DNA of 64,000 nt from DATFVA01 sp963815785 (GTDB lineage Bacteria > Bacteroidota > Ignavibacteria > Ignavibacteriales > Ignavibacteriaceae): contig CAWFHZ010000010.1 in the NCBI GenBank assembly GCA_963815785.1, forward strand, positions 124,001 through 188,000, in the 5' to 3' direction. Position 1 is the first letter of the stretch; each line of letters opens with the position of its first letter. Below are positions 1-8,294 of the stretch, in pieces. The translations under genes were made by a program, and so were the position numbers. The notes under the pieces are model-generated. The model saw nothing but the letters and a program-made list of their open reading frames with translations. It did not search any database and was not told the origin of the DNA.

Positions 1-830
1 CTGATTTTCAACTAAACGGAAAACTGAAAGATGACACAGGCAATACTATTGATGTAGGAGTTTACGCCCGCCCTTTTTTTATTGATTACGATAATGATAG
101 TGATCCTGACCTCGCTGTAGGAGCTTTTAACGGTAAATTTTATTTTTATAAAAATACGGGTACCCCGCAGGATTATAATTTCACACCTGACACAACGTTT
201 ATTCATCGTTTAAATTCCTCTGATCCTGATTCTCCAATAATAGATGTTGGTGATAACAGTGCTCCATTCTTCATTGATTACGACAAAGACGGAGATTTTG
301 ATTTCTTTACAGGAAACCGGGACGGTTATATTTATTATTACAGGAATGATGGAACAAATGTCCTGCCTTTATGGACTTTGGTTACTAATAAATTTATGGA
401 ACAGGATTTTGGTGCAGATGCAATGCCGGTTTTTGTTGATATAGATAATGACACTGATATGGATTTTCTTGTTGGTAATTTGAAAGGCGGTTTGTATCTT
501 TATAGGAATCAGACTGTGACAGGTTTAACTAATACTAATTCAGATCAGATTAAAAATTACTTTTTGATTTCTGCATACCCTAACCCTTTCAATTCGGAAT
601 CAGTAATTTCTTTTGAAACGGGTAAAAAGGGTAACTATGCCTTAAAGGTTTTTGATATCCTCGGAAGAGAAATAAAAAACATATTTAGCGGTGAATTAGT
701 GAAAGGTAAATATAAATTCCGTTGGGATGGCAAAACCAAAGATGGAATCCCAGCCGCAACTGGAATATACCTGGTCACTGCAAAAAACAAAGATAATATG
801 AAAACAGTAAAAATAATTCTTCTAAAATAA
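1..830 (+). CDS. Secreted FG-GAP/VCBS repeat protein with T9SS sorting domain (5' partial)
   Basis: The frame is open from base 3, so the start lies upstream of the window. The visible 275 residues hold at least three FG-GAP/VCBS-type repeats, each with an acidic calcium-loop-like motif (DYDNDSDPD, DYDKDGDFD, DIDNDTDMD) followed by a GxxxGxxYxYxN strand pattern, which is typical of beta-propeller surface proteins. The last ~85 residues form a T9SS type A sorting domain: AYPNPFN, then FDILGREI, then GIYLV and a terminal KIILLK. The protein is therefore expected to cross the outer membrane through the type IX system and be released or anchored at the surface. Ligand and function are unknown. 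The next gene starts 15 bases downstream on the same strand and is also a T9SS cargo, so the two are probably cotranscribed. Confidence 0.88.
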   Translation, partial: DFQLNGKLKDDTGNTIDVGVYARPFFIDYDNDSDPDLAVGAFNGKFYFYKNTGTPQDYNFTPDTTFIHRLNSSDPDSPIIDVGDNSAPFFIDYDKDGDFDFFTGNRDGYIYYYRNDGTNVLPLWTLVTNKFMEQDFGADAMPVFVDIDNDTDMDFLVGNLKGGLYLYRNQTVTGLTNTNSDQIKNYFLISAYPNPFNSESVISFETGKKGNYALKVFDILGREIKNIFSGELVKGKYKFRWDGKTKDGIPAATGIYLVTAKNKDNMKTVKIILLK

Positions 831-845
831 TCTACCGGAGACTTA

Positions 846-2441
846 ATGAAAAAAGTAATACTTCTTTTAATGATGTTCTTTGTGGGGAATTCTGTTTATG
901 CACAGCAGCTAAATACTGATCTGTTGAGTAACCTGAATCAATATCCTTCTGCCGGCTACAATGATATCTGGGGATATACGGATCCTTCCGGACGTGAATA
1001 TGCTTTACTAGGTGTTAATACCGGAACTTCGGTTATTGATATTACAGATCCTTACAACCCGGTAGAAGTTGCTTTTGTAGTTGGACCGAATTCAATCTGG
1101 AGAGATATTAAAACGCACGATCATTACATGTATATGGTTTCAGAAGGCGGAAGCGGACTGCAGATTGTTGATCTAGCTGATTTACCGAATAGCGTAAATT
1201 TTATTGGAAATAATACTTCATATTTCACAACTGCTCATAATATTTTTATAGCTGATGGATATGCTTATGTAGTTGGAGCAAGTAACGGAAGCGGTATTCA
1301 CATACTCGATCTTTCTAATCCGGAAAATCCCGTGCAATCAAGTTATTATTCTGCAAGCGGATATGTACATGATGTGTATGTGTATGATGATACAATTTAT
1401 GCTTCCTCAGAAGACACTTATGATGTTGTCGATGTTTCTGATAAATCGAATCCGCAACTTGTTAGTCAGAGTGCTGCACTTCCCGGTATATATGCTCACA
1501 GTGGCTGGCTAACAGAAGACAAAAGATACTTTGTTGCCTGCGAGGAATTTAACGTACGTGATGTAACTGTCTGGGATCTTCAGGACAGAACAAGCTGGAA
1601 CCTTGTTGTACCAACCTGGCAAATGCCTGAGAATACACCAACTCATAATGTTTTTATTCGCGGTCAATATGCATATATGTCATATTATAAAGATGGATTT
1701 GTCTGCCTCGATGTTTCCGATCCTACTAACCCGGTTTATGTGGGAAGATATGATACTTATCCCAGCACATCGGGAACTTATGAAGGTGCATGGGGATGTT
1801 ATCCGTTTTTCCCTTCGGGAAATGTAATAATTTCAGACATCAGCACAGGCTTATATGTTCTCGATTTTCTTCCGGATAATGTGCCTGTTGAATTGAATTC
1901 TTTTAGTGCAAAAACTACCGGAACTTATATTGAATTAAACTGGGTAACTGCAACTGAAACAAACAATAAAGGATTTGAATTGCAAAAATCACTGGATAAA
2001 GAAACATGGAACACAATTGAATTTATAAATGGTTTCGGAACCTCTTCTGAGCTTCATAATTATAAATATATTGATAAAAATCCTTTCAAAGGGAAATCAT
2101 ATTACAGGCTTGTTCAGCAGGATTTTGACGGAACACAAAAAATTTATGATGCAATTGAAGTTTCATTTAATGTTCCGGCAGAATTTTCTTTAGTACAGAA
2201 TTTTCCGAATCCGTTTAATCCTTCAACTAAAATAAAATATAGTCTTGGAACTGATTCCCAGGTTAGCCTGACAATTTTCAATTCACTCGGACAAAAAGTT
2301 AAAACTCTTGAAAATGGATTTAAAACGGCTGGTGAATACGAAGTTAATTTTAACGGTGCTGAACTTGCTTCAGGAATGTATATTGCAAGAATGAAAGCCA
2401 ATGGGTTTACAAAAACGATAAAGATGAGTCTGCTGAAATAA
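846..2441 (+). CDS. Choice-of-anchor B family (LVIVD-repeat) secreted protein with T9SS sorting domain
   Basis: This 531-residue protein starts with a signal peptide (MKKVILLLMMFF..., cleavage near VYAQQ). Residues ~30-340 look like a choice-of-anchor B beta-propeller: repeated DITDPYNPVEV, DLSNPENPV and DVSDPTNPVYV strands, each followed by aromatic-rich segments. After it comes a fibronectin-like stretch (ELNWVTATETNNKGFELQ) of the kind that often precedes sorting domains in Ignavibacteria. The C-terminal ~80 residues are a T9SS type A domain (QNFPNPFNPSTKIKYSL ... ASGMYIARM). The start is supported by GGAG about 7 bases upstream. It follows another T9SS cargo by 15 bases and is closed by a clear terminator. 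Such proteins are cell-surface or secreted; no catalytic activity can be read from the sequence. Confidence 0.9.
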   Translation: MKKVILLLMMFFVGNSVYAQQLNTDLLSNLNQYPSAGYNDIWGYTDPSGREYALLGVNTGTSVIDITDPYNPVEVAFVVGPNSIWRDIKTHDHYMYMVSEGGSGLQIVDLADLPNSVNFIGNNTSYFTTAHNIFIADGYAYVVGASNGSGIHILDLSNPENPVQSSYYSASGYVHDVYVYDDTIYASSEDTYDVVDVSDKSNPQLVSQSAALPGIYAHSGWLTEDKRYFVACEEFNVRDVTVWDLQDRTSWNLVVPTWQMPENTPTHNVFIRGQYAYMSYYKDGFVCLDVSDPTNPVYVGRYDTYPSTSGTYEGAWGCYPFFPSGNVIISDISTGLYVLDFLPDNVPVELNSFSAKTTGTYIELNWVTATETNNKGFELQKSLDKETWNTIEFINGFGTSSELHNYKYIDKNPFKGKSYYRLVQQDFDGTQKIYDAIEVSFNVPAEFSLVQNFPNPFNPSTKIKYSLGTDSQVSLTIFNSLGQKVKTLENGFKTAGEYEVNFNGAELASGMYIARMKANGFTKTIKMSLLK

Positions 2442-2460
2442 CGAAAGTATTATATAATTA

Positions 2461-2488
2461 AGCCGCTTCAAACAAGCGGCTTTTTTTT
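2461..2488 (+). terminator. Rho-independent terminator
   Basis: Perfect 8-bp stem AGCCGCTT/AAGCGGCT with a CAAAC loop, followed at once by a run of eight T. It ends the two-gene T9SS cargo unit and lies in the short gap before the convergent lipoprotein gene. Confidence 0.92.
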
Positions 2489-2538
2489 ATAAACTTGTAC
2501 CCTTATTTTTAAAACTAGAACGTATCCCTATTCCACAT

Positions 2539-4038
2539 TTATTTCCAATCAGGCATTATTCCGTCTTCAATTATCATTCTTCTGTCCGTTCCATCAGTGT
2601 CCATTATCCAGATTCCGGGAGTTTTTGAACCATCATTTGGAGCATTGTTAAAAATTATTTTAGCTCCATCCGGAGAAAATCTTGGATTAGTGTCATTTGT
2701 GCCGGCAGGTTTATTTAAAGAGACATCGACTGAATCAGAGCCATTGACAGAATAAATAAAAATATGAGAATCAAGTTGTCTGCCATCCTGATTTTGATAT
2801 CCGGAGATATCATGAGTAAACATTACTTTTGTTCCATCCACGCTGAAAGAGGGGCGTTCGGTAATTCCCGGCTGGTTATCAACAAACAACGTCATATTGC
2901 TTCCGTCTGAGTTCATCAGATATATTTCGGAATTATAGACTTCACTGCCGATTGTTAATACCACAAGCTTATTACCCTGAGATGATTGTTCAACTTCTCT
3001 AAAATTTCTTCCCGCCGGAGCTGTGGCTATTGTAGTTCTTCCTGAACCGTTTACGTTTATTGAATAAAGCTTATCATTATTACTGTAAAAGAATTTTCCG
3101 TCATCAAATGACCAGCAGAAACCGATACCATAATTATGATATCCGGTAACCGGGATATTTGTTACCTGTAAAACACCAGAACCGTCTGTATTCATCGTAT
3201 AAATATTTGCTCCCACGTTCGCATCAGATGTGTACGCTATTTTATTTCTTCGTGAATTAAATCTCGGCCACCATTCTCTTGAGACTAAATCTGTCAAACG
3301 AATTTCAGCAGTTGCAGCAGTGTCATTTGAAAAAATTTCATAGTTGTCGTTAGTTTTTTTTGAGTAAACAAGCGGATTATCAGGAAAAGGCATTGTTGTA
3401 AAAGACCAGGTTTCGCTGTTGGCAGATAATCCGCCTGAATCTTTTACAACAACCTGCCAGAAATAAGTTGTATTATATTCAAGATCTTCAACATCCACTG
3501 TAGTATCGGCTATGCCTGAAGCAATAATATCCTGTGAAGAAGAACCTGATTTATAGAGATACACACTATAAGAAAGAGAATCTCCCGCGTCAGGATCACT
3601 AGCACTCCACATCAGTGTTAAATTTACCGGTTGATCCGCGGCGGCATTTGAAGGGACAGGGTTTGAAGGTGTATTCGGAGCTGCGTTTGTTCCGTTATCC
3701 ACTTCAAGAAATATTGTAGCCTGCGTAGCAGTGTTTTCTCTTACGCTAATGGAAACACTTGCTTTTTTATAGCCGTTCTTCTGTGCGGTAATTGTATAGT
3801 TCCCGACGGGAATATTATCTATAGTAAATTTTCCGTTCGAAGCTGTCAGGATTGCACTCGTCGGCGGACTTGTGGTTATTCCCGCACCTTCAATTACAGC
3901 AGAAGTGCTCTGGTCCATTACAATGCCGGATATTGAACCGTATAATTCCGGTTGAACTGTATCTTCTTTACAGGAAGAAAGAAGAACAACTGTGAGTATA
4001 ACTAATATGTTCCTGAATAATCTGAACTTGCTTAACAT
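2539..4038 (-). CDS. Lipoprotein: carboxypeptidase-like regulatory domain, FnIII-like domain and PD40 (TolB-like) beta-propeller
   Basis: 499 residues. The N-terminus is a lipoprotein signal with lipobox LLSSC near residue 23. Residues ~33-110 fit a carboxypeptidase regulatory-like domain (GSISGIVMDQSTSAVIEGAGI ... GNYTITAQKNGYKK). Residues ~120-210 fit an FnIII-like domain of the type in multi-domain Bacteroidota surface proteins (NTTYFWQVVVKDSGG). Residues ~220-499 contain PD40/WD40-like repeats (YSKKTNDNYEIF, IYTMNTDGSG, IYLMNSDGSN, GIWIMDTDGT), as in TolB-type propellers. The SD is GGAG seven bases before ATG. It lies 21 bases behind the CsgH-like gene at the end of the curli run, so it may be cotranscribed with it, but nothing in the protein itself is curli-specific. 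Function is unknown. Confidence 0.82.
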   Translation of the reverse strand: MLSKFRLFRNILVILTVVLLSSCKEDTVQPELYGSISGIVMDQSTSAVIEGAGITTSPPTSAILTASNGKFTIDNIPVGNYTITAQKNGYKKASVSISVRENTATQATIFLEVDNGTNAAPNTPSNPVPSNAAADQPVNLTLMWSASDPDAGDSLSYSVYLYKSGSSSQDIIASGIADTTVDVEDLEYNTTYFWQVVVKDSGGLSANSETWSFTTMPFPDNPLVYSKKTNDNYEIFSNDTAATAEIRLTDLVSREWWPRFNSRRNKIAYTSDANVGANIYTMNTDGSGVLQVTNIPVTGYHNYGIGFCWSFDDGKFFYSNNDKLYSINVNGSGRTTIATAPAGRNFREVEQSSQGNKLVVLTIGSEVYNSEIYLMNSDGSNMTLFVDNQPGITERPSFSVDGTKVMFTHDISGYQNQDGRQLDSHIFIYSVNGSDSVDVSLNKPAGTNDTNPRFSPDGAKIIFNNAPNDGSKTPGIWIMDTDGTDRRMIIEDGIMPDWK

Positions 4039-4059
4039 TGTTTCTCCGCTTAGAAATAA

Positions 4060-4476
4060 TTAGTGCCTTTGAATTTCTGAACCTTTTAATTCCAGTTCTT
4101 TGTCAGCCAGTACGCTTTTTCCATTCTGCACAATTAAATGAATATTATAGACAGTATCATTCGATAAATCAACCATACTTCGGGAAAGAATTGTTTTGCT
4201 CTTAACCGGTATTTTTACATCACCAGATTGATTTGTTGAAGAATTACCGGATTTACTTTTCTTAGTGATTGCAATATGGTAAAAAACATCTGCTGCCTTT
4301 TCCGAGTTATTTATAAATGTTCCTTCAATACTTAACTGCTGACCATTCACCTCGTATTCAATATTAATATCGTAGGCTGACTGCTGACTAAAAGTATTAT
4401 TGTTTAACAGGATCATTAAAAAAAGAAGCAGAATTCCTGTCATTAAAAATTTTATTTCTGAAAATCTCAAAAGCAC
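4060..4476 (-). CDS. CsgH-like curli assembly protein (putative)
   Basis: 138 residues with a hydrophobic signal segment ending near TFSQQ and then ~100 residues of beta-strand-rich sequence. The pattern YEVNGQQLSIEGTF ... DVFYHIAITKKSKSGNS ... QSGDVKIP ... SKTILSRS ... YNIHLIV resembles CsgH, the small Ig-fold periplasmic protein that restrains curlin polymerisation in alphaproteobacterial curli systems. That resemblance comes from memory of the family and is modest, but the location directly after a curlin-repeat gene supports it. The start is GTG, directly after the curlin stop codon (TAAGTG) with GGGGGA as a plausible SD, which suggests translational coupling. An internal ATG at 4443 is an alternative but has no SD. 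It could also be an unrelated Ig-like secreted protein. Confidence 0.6.
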   Translation of the reverse strand: MLLRFSEIKFLMTGILLLFLMILLNNNTFSQQSAYDINIEYEVNGQQLSIEGTFINNSEKAADVFYHIAITKKSKSGNSSTNQSGDVKIPVKSKTILSRSMVDLSNDTVYNIHLIVQNGKSVLADKELELKGSEIQRH

Positions 4477-5028
4477 TTAATGAAATCCCCCGTTAATAAT
4501 TATTAATCTCATTCCATTGCCGGTTTGATGAATCTGCATTGGAATTGAAGTTTGCTGATTCTGAACCTGGTTTATAAAATTTTCATTCCCAGTTTGGAAA
4601 ATTAAAAAGTTCAACCCGTTGCCAATTAAATCCTGCTCAACTGTATTTCCGTTTCCGAACTGCAACGCTCCCGCAAGATTATAATTGCCGATGGTATTCA
4701 GACTGGCAGAATTATCGGAACCGTATTGACCGATTACCGATAGATTGGAATTTCCGTTTTGACTTGATGAAGAAAAGTTGTTATCACCCATTTGATTTAT
4801 TTCGGCAACATTCGGTAAAAGACCAGAATTTCCGGACTGATTAATAATTGCTTCATTAAAATTGCCAACCTGCTTTATCATCGCCGCATTATTCAGATTA
4901 ATGTTTGAATTTAATTATTTCCCTGTTTTGTGCATTATTAACTGAATCTATTGCCTGAGGGATTTCCTGAGCAAAAAGCGGACACCAAGAAACGAGAAAC
5001 CATATAAAAATATTAATCTATTTTTCAT
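4477..5028 (-). pseudogene. Curlin-repeat protein (CsgA/CsgB-like), reading frame interrupted by two indels
   Basis: From ATG 5028 (SD AAGGG) the frame encodes a signal-peptide-like start, MKNRLIFLYGFSFLGV, then hits a stop. Adding one base near 4980 restores the expected signal cleavage region (VPLFAQEIPQAIDSVNN). A second shift near 4905, where one A of a short A run is extra, leads to NINLNNAAMIKQVGN and the intact frame from 4881 to 4477. That segment carries curlin-type repeats of about 22 residues with Q-x-G-N-x-N signatures: KQVGNFNEA, NQSGNSG, NQMGDNN, SQNGNSN, GQYGSDN, LQFGNGN, FQTGNEN, HQTGNGM. The two indels compensate each other. The protein would be a minor curlin or nucleator subunit. 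The breaks could be real decay or consensus errors. Confidence 0.78.
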
Positions 5029-5061
5029 TCATTAACCCTTACTAAGTTAACAGGGCATGTG

Positions 5062-5086
5062 AAATTCCTGCCTTGGGCAGGAATTT
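5062..5086. repeat. Perfect 11-bp hairpin between the two curlin genes
   Basis: AAATTCCTGCC and GGCAGGAATTT pair perfectly around a TTG loop. It sits six bases past the likely end of the upstream curlin gene and may act as its terminator or as an mRNA-stabilising hairpin, although a clean T tract is missing on the minus strand. The GGCAGGAA arm recurs in the larger fold-back element at 6754-6851, so both may belong to one family of intergenic palindromes. Confidence 0.7.
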
Positions 5087-5091
5087 ATATA

Positions 5092-6240
5092 TTATGCTGT
5101 GTAACAGTTGAAGTTATTACCATCGCCGAACTGAATTTAATGACTATGTCCATCATTCGTTTGTAATACATTTCCTGTTTTACAATTGCGGTATTTGAAC
5201 TCCATCACCATTTGCCAATCTGTCCATGCGTTATTATTTCCAATCTGGGTAGTCTCAGCTATATTAAAATCTTCTAATTGATCCTGACGTGCGTAATTTC
5301 CGTTACCATTTTGATATATATCAGCCCAGTTATTCAGTTGACCAGACGGATACAACCCATATTGATACTGATAAGACTCATTATTATTCCCATATGTAAG
5401 AATTCTTGCATTATCACCTTTACCCACAAGTTGATATCCATCATTGCCGTTTCCATATTGAAGACCATTAGCGTCAATTTGCCTGTACGATGGAGCAGAA
5501 GTCTGCTGAATTTGATTATTTGTAACCTGGTAAAATGTATTAGAATTACCATCTTGTTCCAAATAAGCACGGTCATATATCCCACCTAAATCTTGATTTC
5601 CGTAGTTAGAATTACCCACCTGCCAGATTTCACTTTGTCGTGAATTTCCACCATGCGTGTATGAAATTGCCTCGTTTTGATTACCAAATTGCATTAGTTT
5701 GGTATATTCCCAAGGTCTGCCTTCATTTTGAGAATGCAGAGCATCAACATTTGCATCATTATTATTCCCCTGCTGATATACCGTAACAAAATGGCTGTCC
5801 CAGATATTGCATCAATATTTACATCACTTGTATTTTGATCTTTCCCTAACTGAGTAACATAAGCAGATACTTGCATATAAGCATTATTATGTGATTGGGA
5901 GATCGTAGGATGCATTATAATTACCATATTGTCCTATACCTGCTTCTGGACCTGCCAAGACAGTACCCGAGAAGCCATTAATTCATGTAATGGCATCTTT
6001 ATTGTTAACTCCATGTTAAGTATTATTTAGTATTAGTCAATTTTCCGTTTGAACTATTGTGAAATCGTACCAATATCGCATCTGTTTGACCAACTTGAAT
6101 CCACATTTGAATTATTAGAGATCCAGTTTGTGTAACAATTTGTATGATTTAATCACCAGTCTGATCAACAGTGCAGTATTCTGTGCCATCATAAAGCCGG
6201 CAAAGAATACAACTGTTAAAAGAGCAAATAACTTTCTCAT
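5092..6240 (-). pseudogene. Major curlin-repeat protein (CsgA-like), multiply frameshifted
   Basis: A clear gene start is present: ATG 6240 with GGAG 10-11 bases upstream, encoding the signal peptide MRKLFALLTVVFFAGFMMAQ. Past it the curlin sequence is spread over several frames and broken by stops. VDQTGD is followed by a stop and then IIQIVTQTG; next come GQYGNYNASYD, AYMQVSAYVTQLGKDQN and, in a third frame, VTVYQQGNNNDANVDA. A long intact block (5694-5137) has repeats such as MQFGNQNEA, WQVGNSNYG, EQDGNSNTF, LQYGNGNDG, LTYGNNNES, YQNGNGNYA and TQIGNNNAW. A further nonsense codon at 5137 separates it from a final IQFGDGNNF repeat ending at 5092. I count at least four frame changes. The gene was clearly a polymerising curlin. 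As written it cannot make a full-length product. Confidence 0.82.
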
Positions 6241-6429
6241 TTTTGTTCTCCAAAAATTTGTTAGAAAATAGTTTATAAAATCCCCTCGGACATTGGGTCT
6301 GATAAATTTTATAAAAGCACAAAAACTTATCATTCCCCGGAACTACGGTTGAACATTAAGGAGAACTTTTCACCAATTTACATTTAACTGTTTTTTTAGA
6401 ATATTAACCATCAGTTAATTGTTTTAATT

Positions 6430-6496
6430 GGTGGCGCTTGAGTTTCGCAGGAACTTCAATACACTTTGTGTAAAGAAGTGCCACTCTCGCGCCGCC
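6430..6496. repeat. Long imperfect GC-rich hairpin
   Basis: Outer arms GGTGGCGC/GCGCCGCC (one wobble), then GAGT/ACTC, then ACTTC/GAAGT, closing on ACAC-TTT-GTGT. The element would fold as a 67-base stem-loop in the leader of the major curlin transcript, or in the tail of csgG if the genes are cotranscribed. No T run follows on either strand, so it is not a standard intrinsic terminator. Confidence 0.6.
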
Positions 6497-6753
6497 TTAT
6501 TGTTCAAAATCTTTCCGTAGTATTACACCCCGTGTTTTTCTTTTCCTACCCCCTCCTTTCTATCGCTGCATTTTCCATAATATGACCTCTGTTTTTTTAT
6601 TAAATGAATTATTCAGGTTTTGTATTTATTTTAATACTACCCACTCAATAGCTAAGAAAAACCATCCACCTGCGCTCCGCTCGGATGAAAAAATTGAAGC
6701 GGTTAGGTTAGTGTGAAACTGTGTATTTCATTGGACAAACTTTAAAGTGATTA

Positions 6754-6851
6754 GTCATTTTGACCGGCCTGCCCGCTGCCTCTGGCAAGGCAGGAAGGAG
6801 AAATCTTATAATCTGAAAAGATTTCTCGGTCGATGACTCCCTCGAAATGAC
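6754..6851. repeat. Nested inverted-repeat intergenic element (~98 bases)
   Basis: Outer arms GTCATTTTGA and TCGAAATGAC match at 9 of 10 positions. Inner arms GAGAAATCTT (6798-6807) and AAGATTTCTC (6818-6827) match perfectly. A CCTGCC ... GGCAGG pair lies between the left arms. Palindromes with GTCATTTCGA- and AGAAATCTT-like arms are known as dispersed intergenic repeats in Bacteroidota and relatives. It begins 54 bases beyond the csgG stop codon. Confidence 0.7.
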
Positions 6852-6904
6852 GTTCTCTACTTTTTAGTCAGCACTTAATAATTTCAAAGAACCTGATGGA
6901 AGTT

Positions 6905-8278
6905 TTATCTTCCTATATAATAATTAACACCAAACAGTGCTTCCCAGTAATAATCATTATACTTGCCCCGGTCGATATTATCCAGTTTATCCGATAATGA
7001 ATAATTGAATGTTAAGCCCATATTTATTCCAGTTTTCCCAACCAGGTATTCAGCACCGGCACCGGTTTTAAATAGTGGATACCATCGTTTATCAAACTCA
7101 AAGAAATCGTTGTCTCTTACAACAAACCCCAATCCCGCAAGTAAGTAAGGTGATAGTTTATATTCAGGAAGCATGTAATATTCAGCCTGCAATCCAATTG
7201 AGTTTATTGTTGCCTGGTAAAACTTATATCCCTCAAGTATTCGTCTCCCCATAGTTAGTGAAACTCCGAAATCGGATTCAGGAAAATAGCTAACCTGAAT
7301 GCTGCCAGCAGGTTTAGTTAAAGGATTAGGATAATCGCCGTTATATTGTGAAGCACCAAAATTTATTCCCACTGAAAAATTTTTCCTTGGAGAAATATTT
7401 TCCATCCCGAAATAATTTGTGTTTACAGCCGTCTCTTTTTCTTTTTCGTACCTGGTTATAACCGGAGAATTAATATCAGCAGCATTCTGGAGTGTCCATA
7501 AGTTCTCATTTATACCTTCAATTACAAGACTTTGAACGGCTTTTTCAATTGCTTCCGTTACACACATTTCAGGAGGTTCGTTGTAGCTGTAACCGGTTTC
7601 AACTTCGAGCAGTCTCTGGAAATTAACGAACCTGTAAAGACCAACATCAACCATCTGAGAGAGTATTGTCTTTGTTGTATAAACTGTTTTTAATATTCTA
7701 CCGCTCTGGGTTGAAATAGCCCGAAGATAAATTGTAACTCTGTCCTGTCTGTATTGCCCGGAAGCACCTACGCCGAAATATTTTATACCGGAGCCGCCTG
7801 TAAGAATATTTGTATCGTAGGAAATAATTCCACCCTCCAGAATTACCCCGGCAAATAACAGCGGCGGCAGTAATTGAGAGTCTTCTCCGGTATCTCCCTG
7901 GTAATTTGCCCTGCTCGATCTTATAATTTTTCTTTCATTAAGAAGATCAGATAACCCTTCTCTTTCAATTACTATAAACCAGCCTGATTCTTCAAGAGCT
8001 CTCAGTAAAATTGAGGTTGCCCCCTGCGTAACAGCAGTTGAAAAGGTAGAACTTGTTGATGAAGTTTTGTACTGACCGGTTTGATCCCTGAATTTATATA
8101 CAGCTGCTACAATTTTATCTTTGGGTGCTGGAAGCGAGCGCAGATCTTTATTTACTGCAGACGGTGTTCCTACAGTAGCATCTATTGTCTTGAGCGGTTG
8201 CATAAAGGTTGAACAGCCGAACAAAGGCATCATCAATATCATAATCAGGATGTAACTTAAATATTTTGCTTTATTCAT
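6905..8278 (-). CDS. csgG: Curli secretion channel CsgG with C-terminal beta-barrel-like extension
   Basis: 457 residues from ATG 8278; a GTG directly before it is less likely. The lipoprotein signal has lipobox PLFGC. Residues ~50-270 match CsgG, the nonameric outer-membrane curlin channel: KIVAAVYKFRDQTGQYK near the start, ILLRALEESGWFIVIEREGL, and LLPPLLFAGVILEGGIISYD. E. coli CsgG has about 277 residues, whereas this protein has ~180 more. The extra part alternates hydrophobic and polar residues (SVGINFGASQYNG, SIGLQAEYYM, LSPYLLAGLGFVV, INMGLTFNYSL) and ends in GVNYYIGR, like an eight-stranded outer-membrane barrel. It lies 16 bases after csgF and is the last gene of the csgEFG run before the curlin genes. 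Confidence 0.93.
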   Translation of the reverse strand: MNKAKYLSYILIMILMMPLFGCSTFMQPLKTIDATVGTPSAVNKDLRSLPAPKDKIVAAVYKFRDQTGQYKTSSTSSTFSTAVTQGATSILLRALEESGWFIVIEREGLSDLLNERKIIRSSRANYQGDTGEDSQLLPPLLFAGVILEGGIISYDTNILTGGSGIKYFGVGASGQYRQDRVTIYLRAISTQSGRILKTVYTTKTILSQMVDVGLYRFVNFQRLLEVETGYSYNEPPEMCVTEAIEKAVQSLVIEGINENLWTLQNAADINSPVITRYEKEKETAVNTNYFGMENISPRKNFSVGINFGASQYNGDYPNPLTKPAGSIQVSYFPESDFGVSLTMGRRILEGYKFYQATINSIGLQAEYYMLPEYKLSPYLLAGLGFVVRDNDFFEFDKRWYPLFKTGAGAEYLVGKTGINMGLTFNYSLSDKLDNIDRGKYNDYYWEALFGVNYYIGR

Positions 8279-8294
8279 CACGATTCTTTCAGGC

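Larger units (their letters stand above)
6241..6904. other. 664-base non-coding gap in the curli locus
   Basis: No convincing reading frame on either strand. The stretch contains the leader and SD of the major curlin gene, two dyads (6430-6496 and 6754-6851, listed separately), and a smaller one at 6665-6686 (CATCC ... GGATG). It also has a TTAAC-5-GTTAA palindrome at 6403-6417, about 165 bases upstream of the curlin start. A promoter for the curlin genes is expected here but I could not assign one. Confidence 0.6.
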
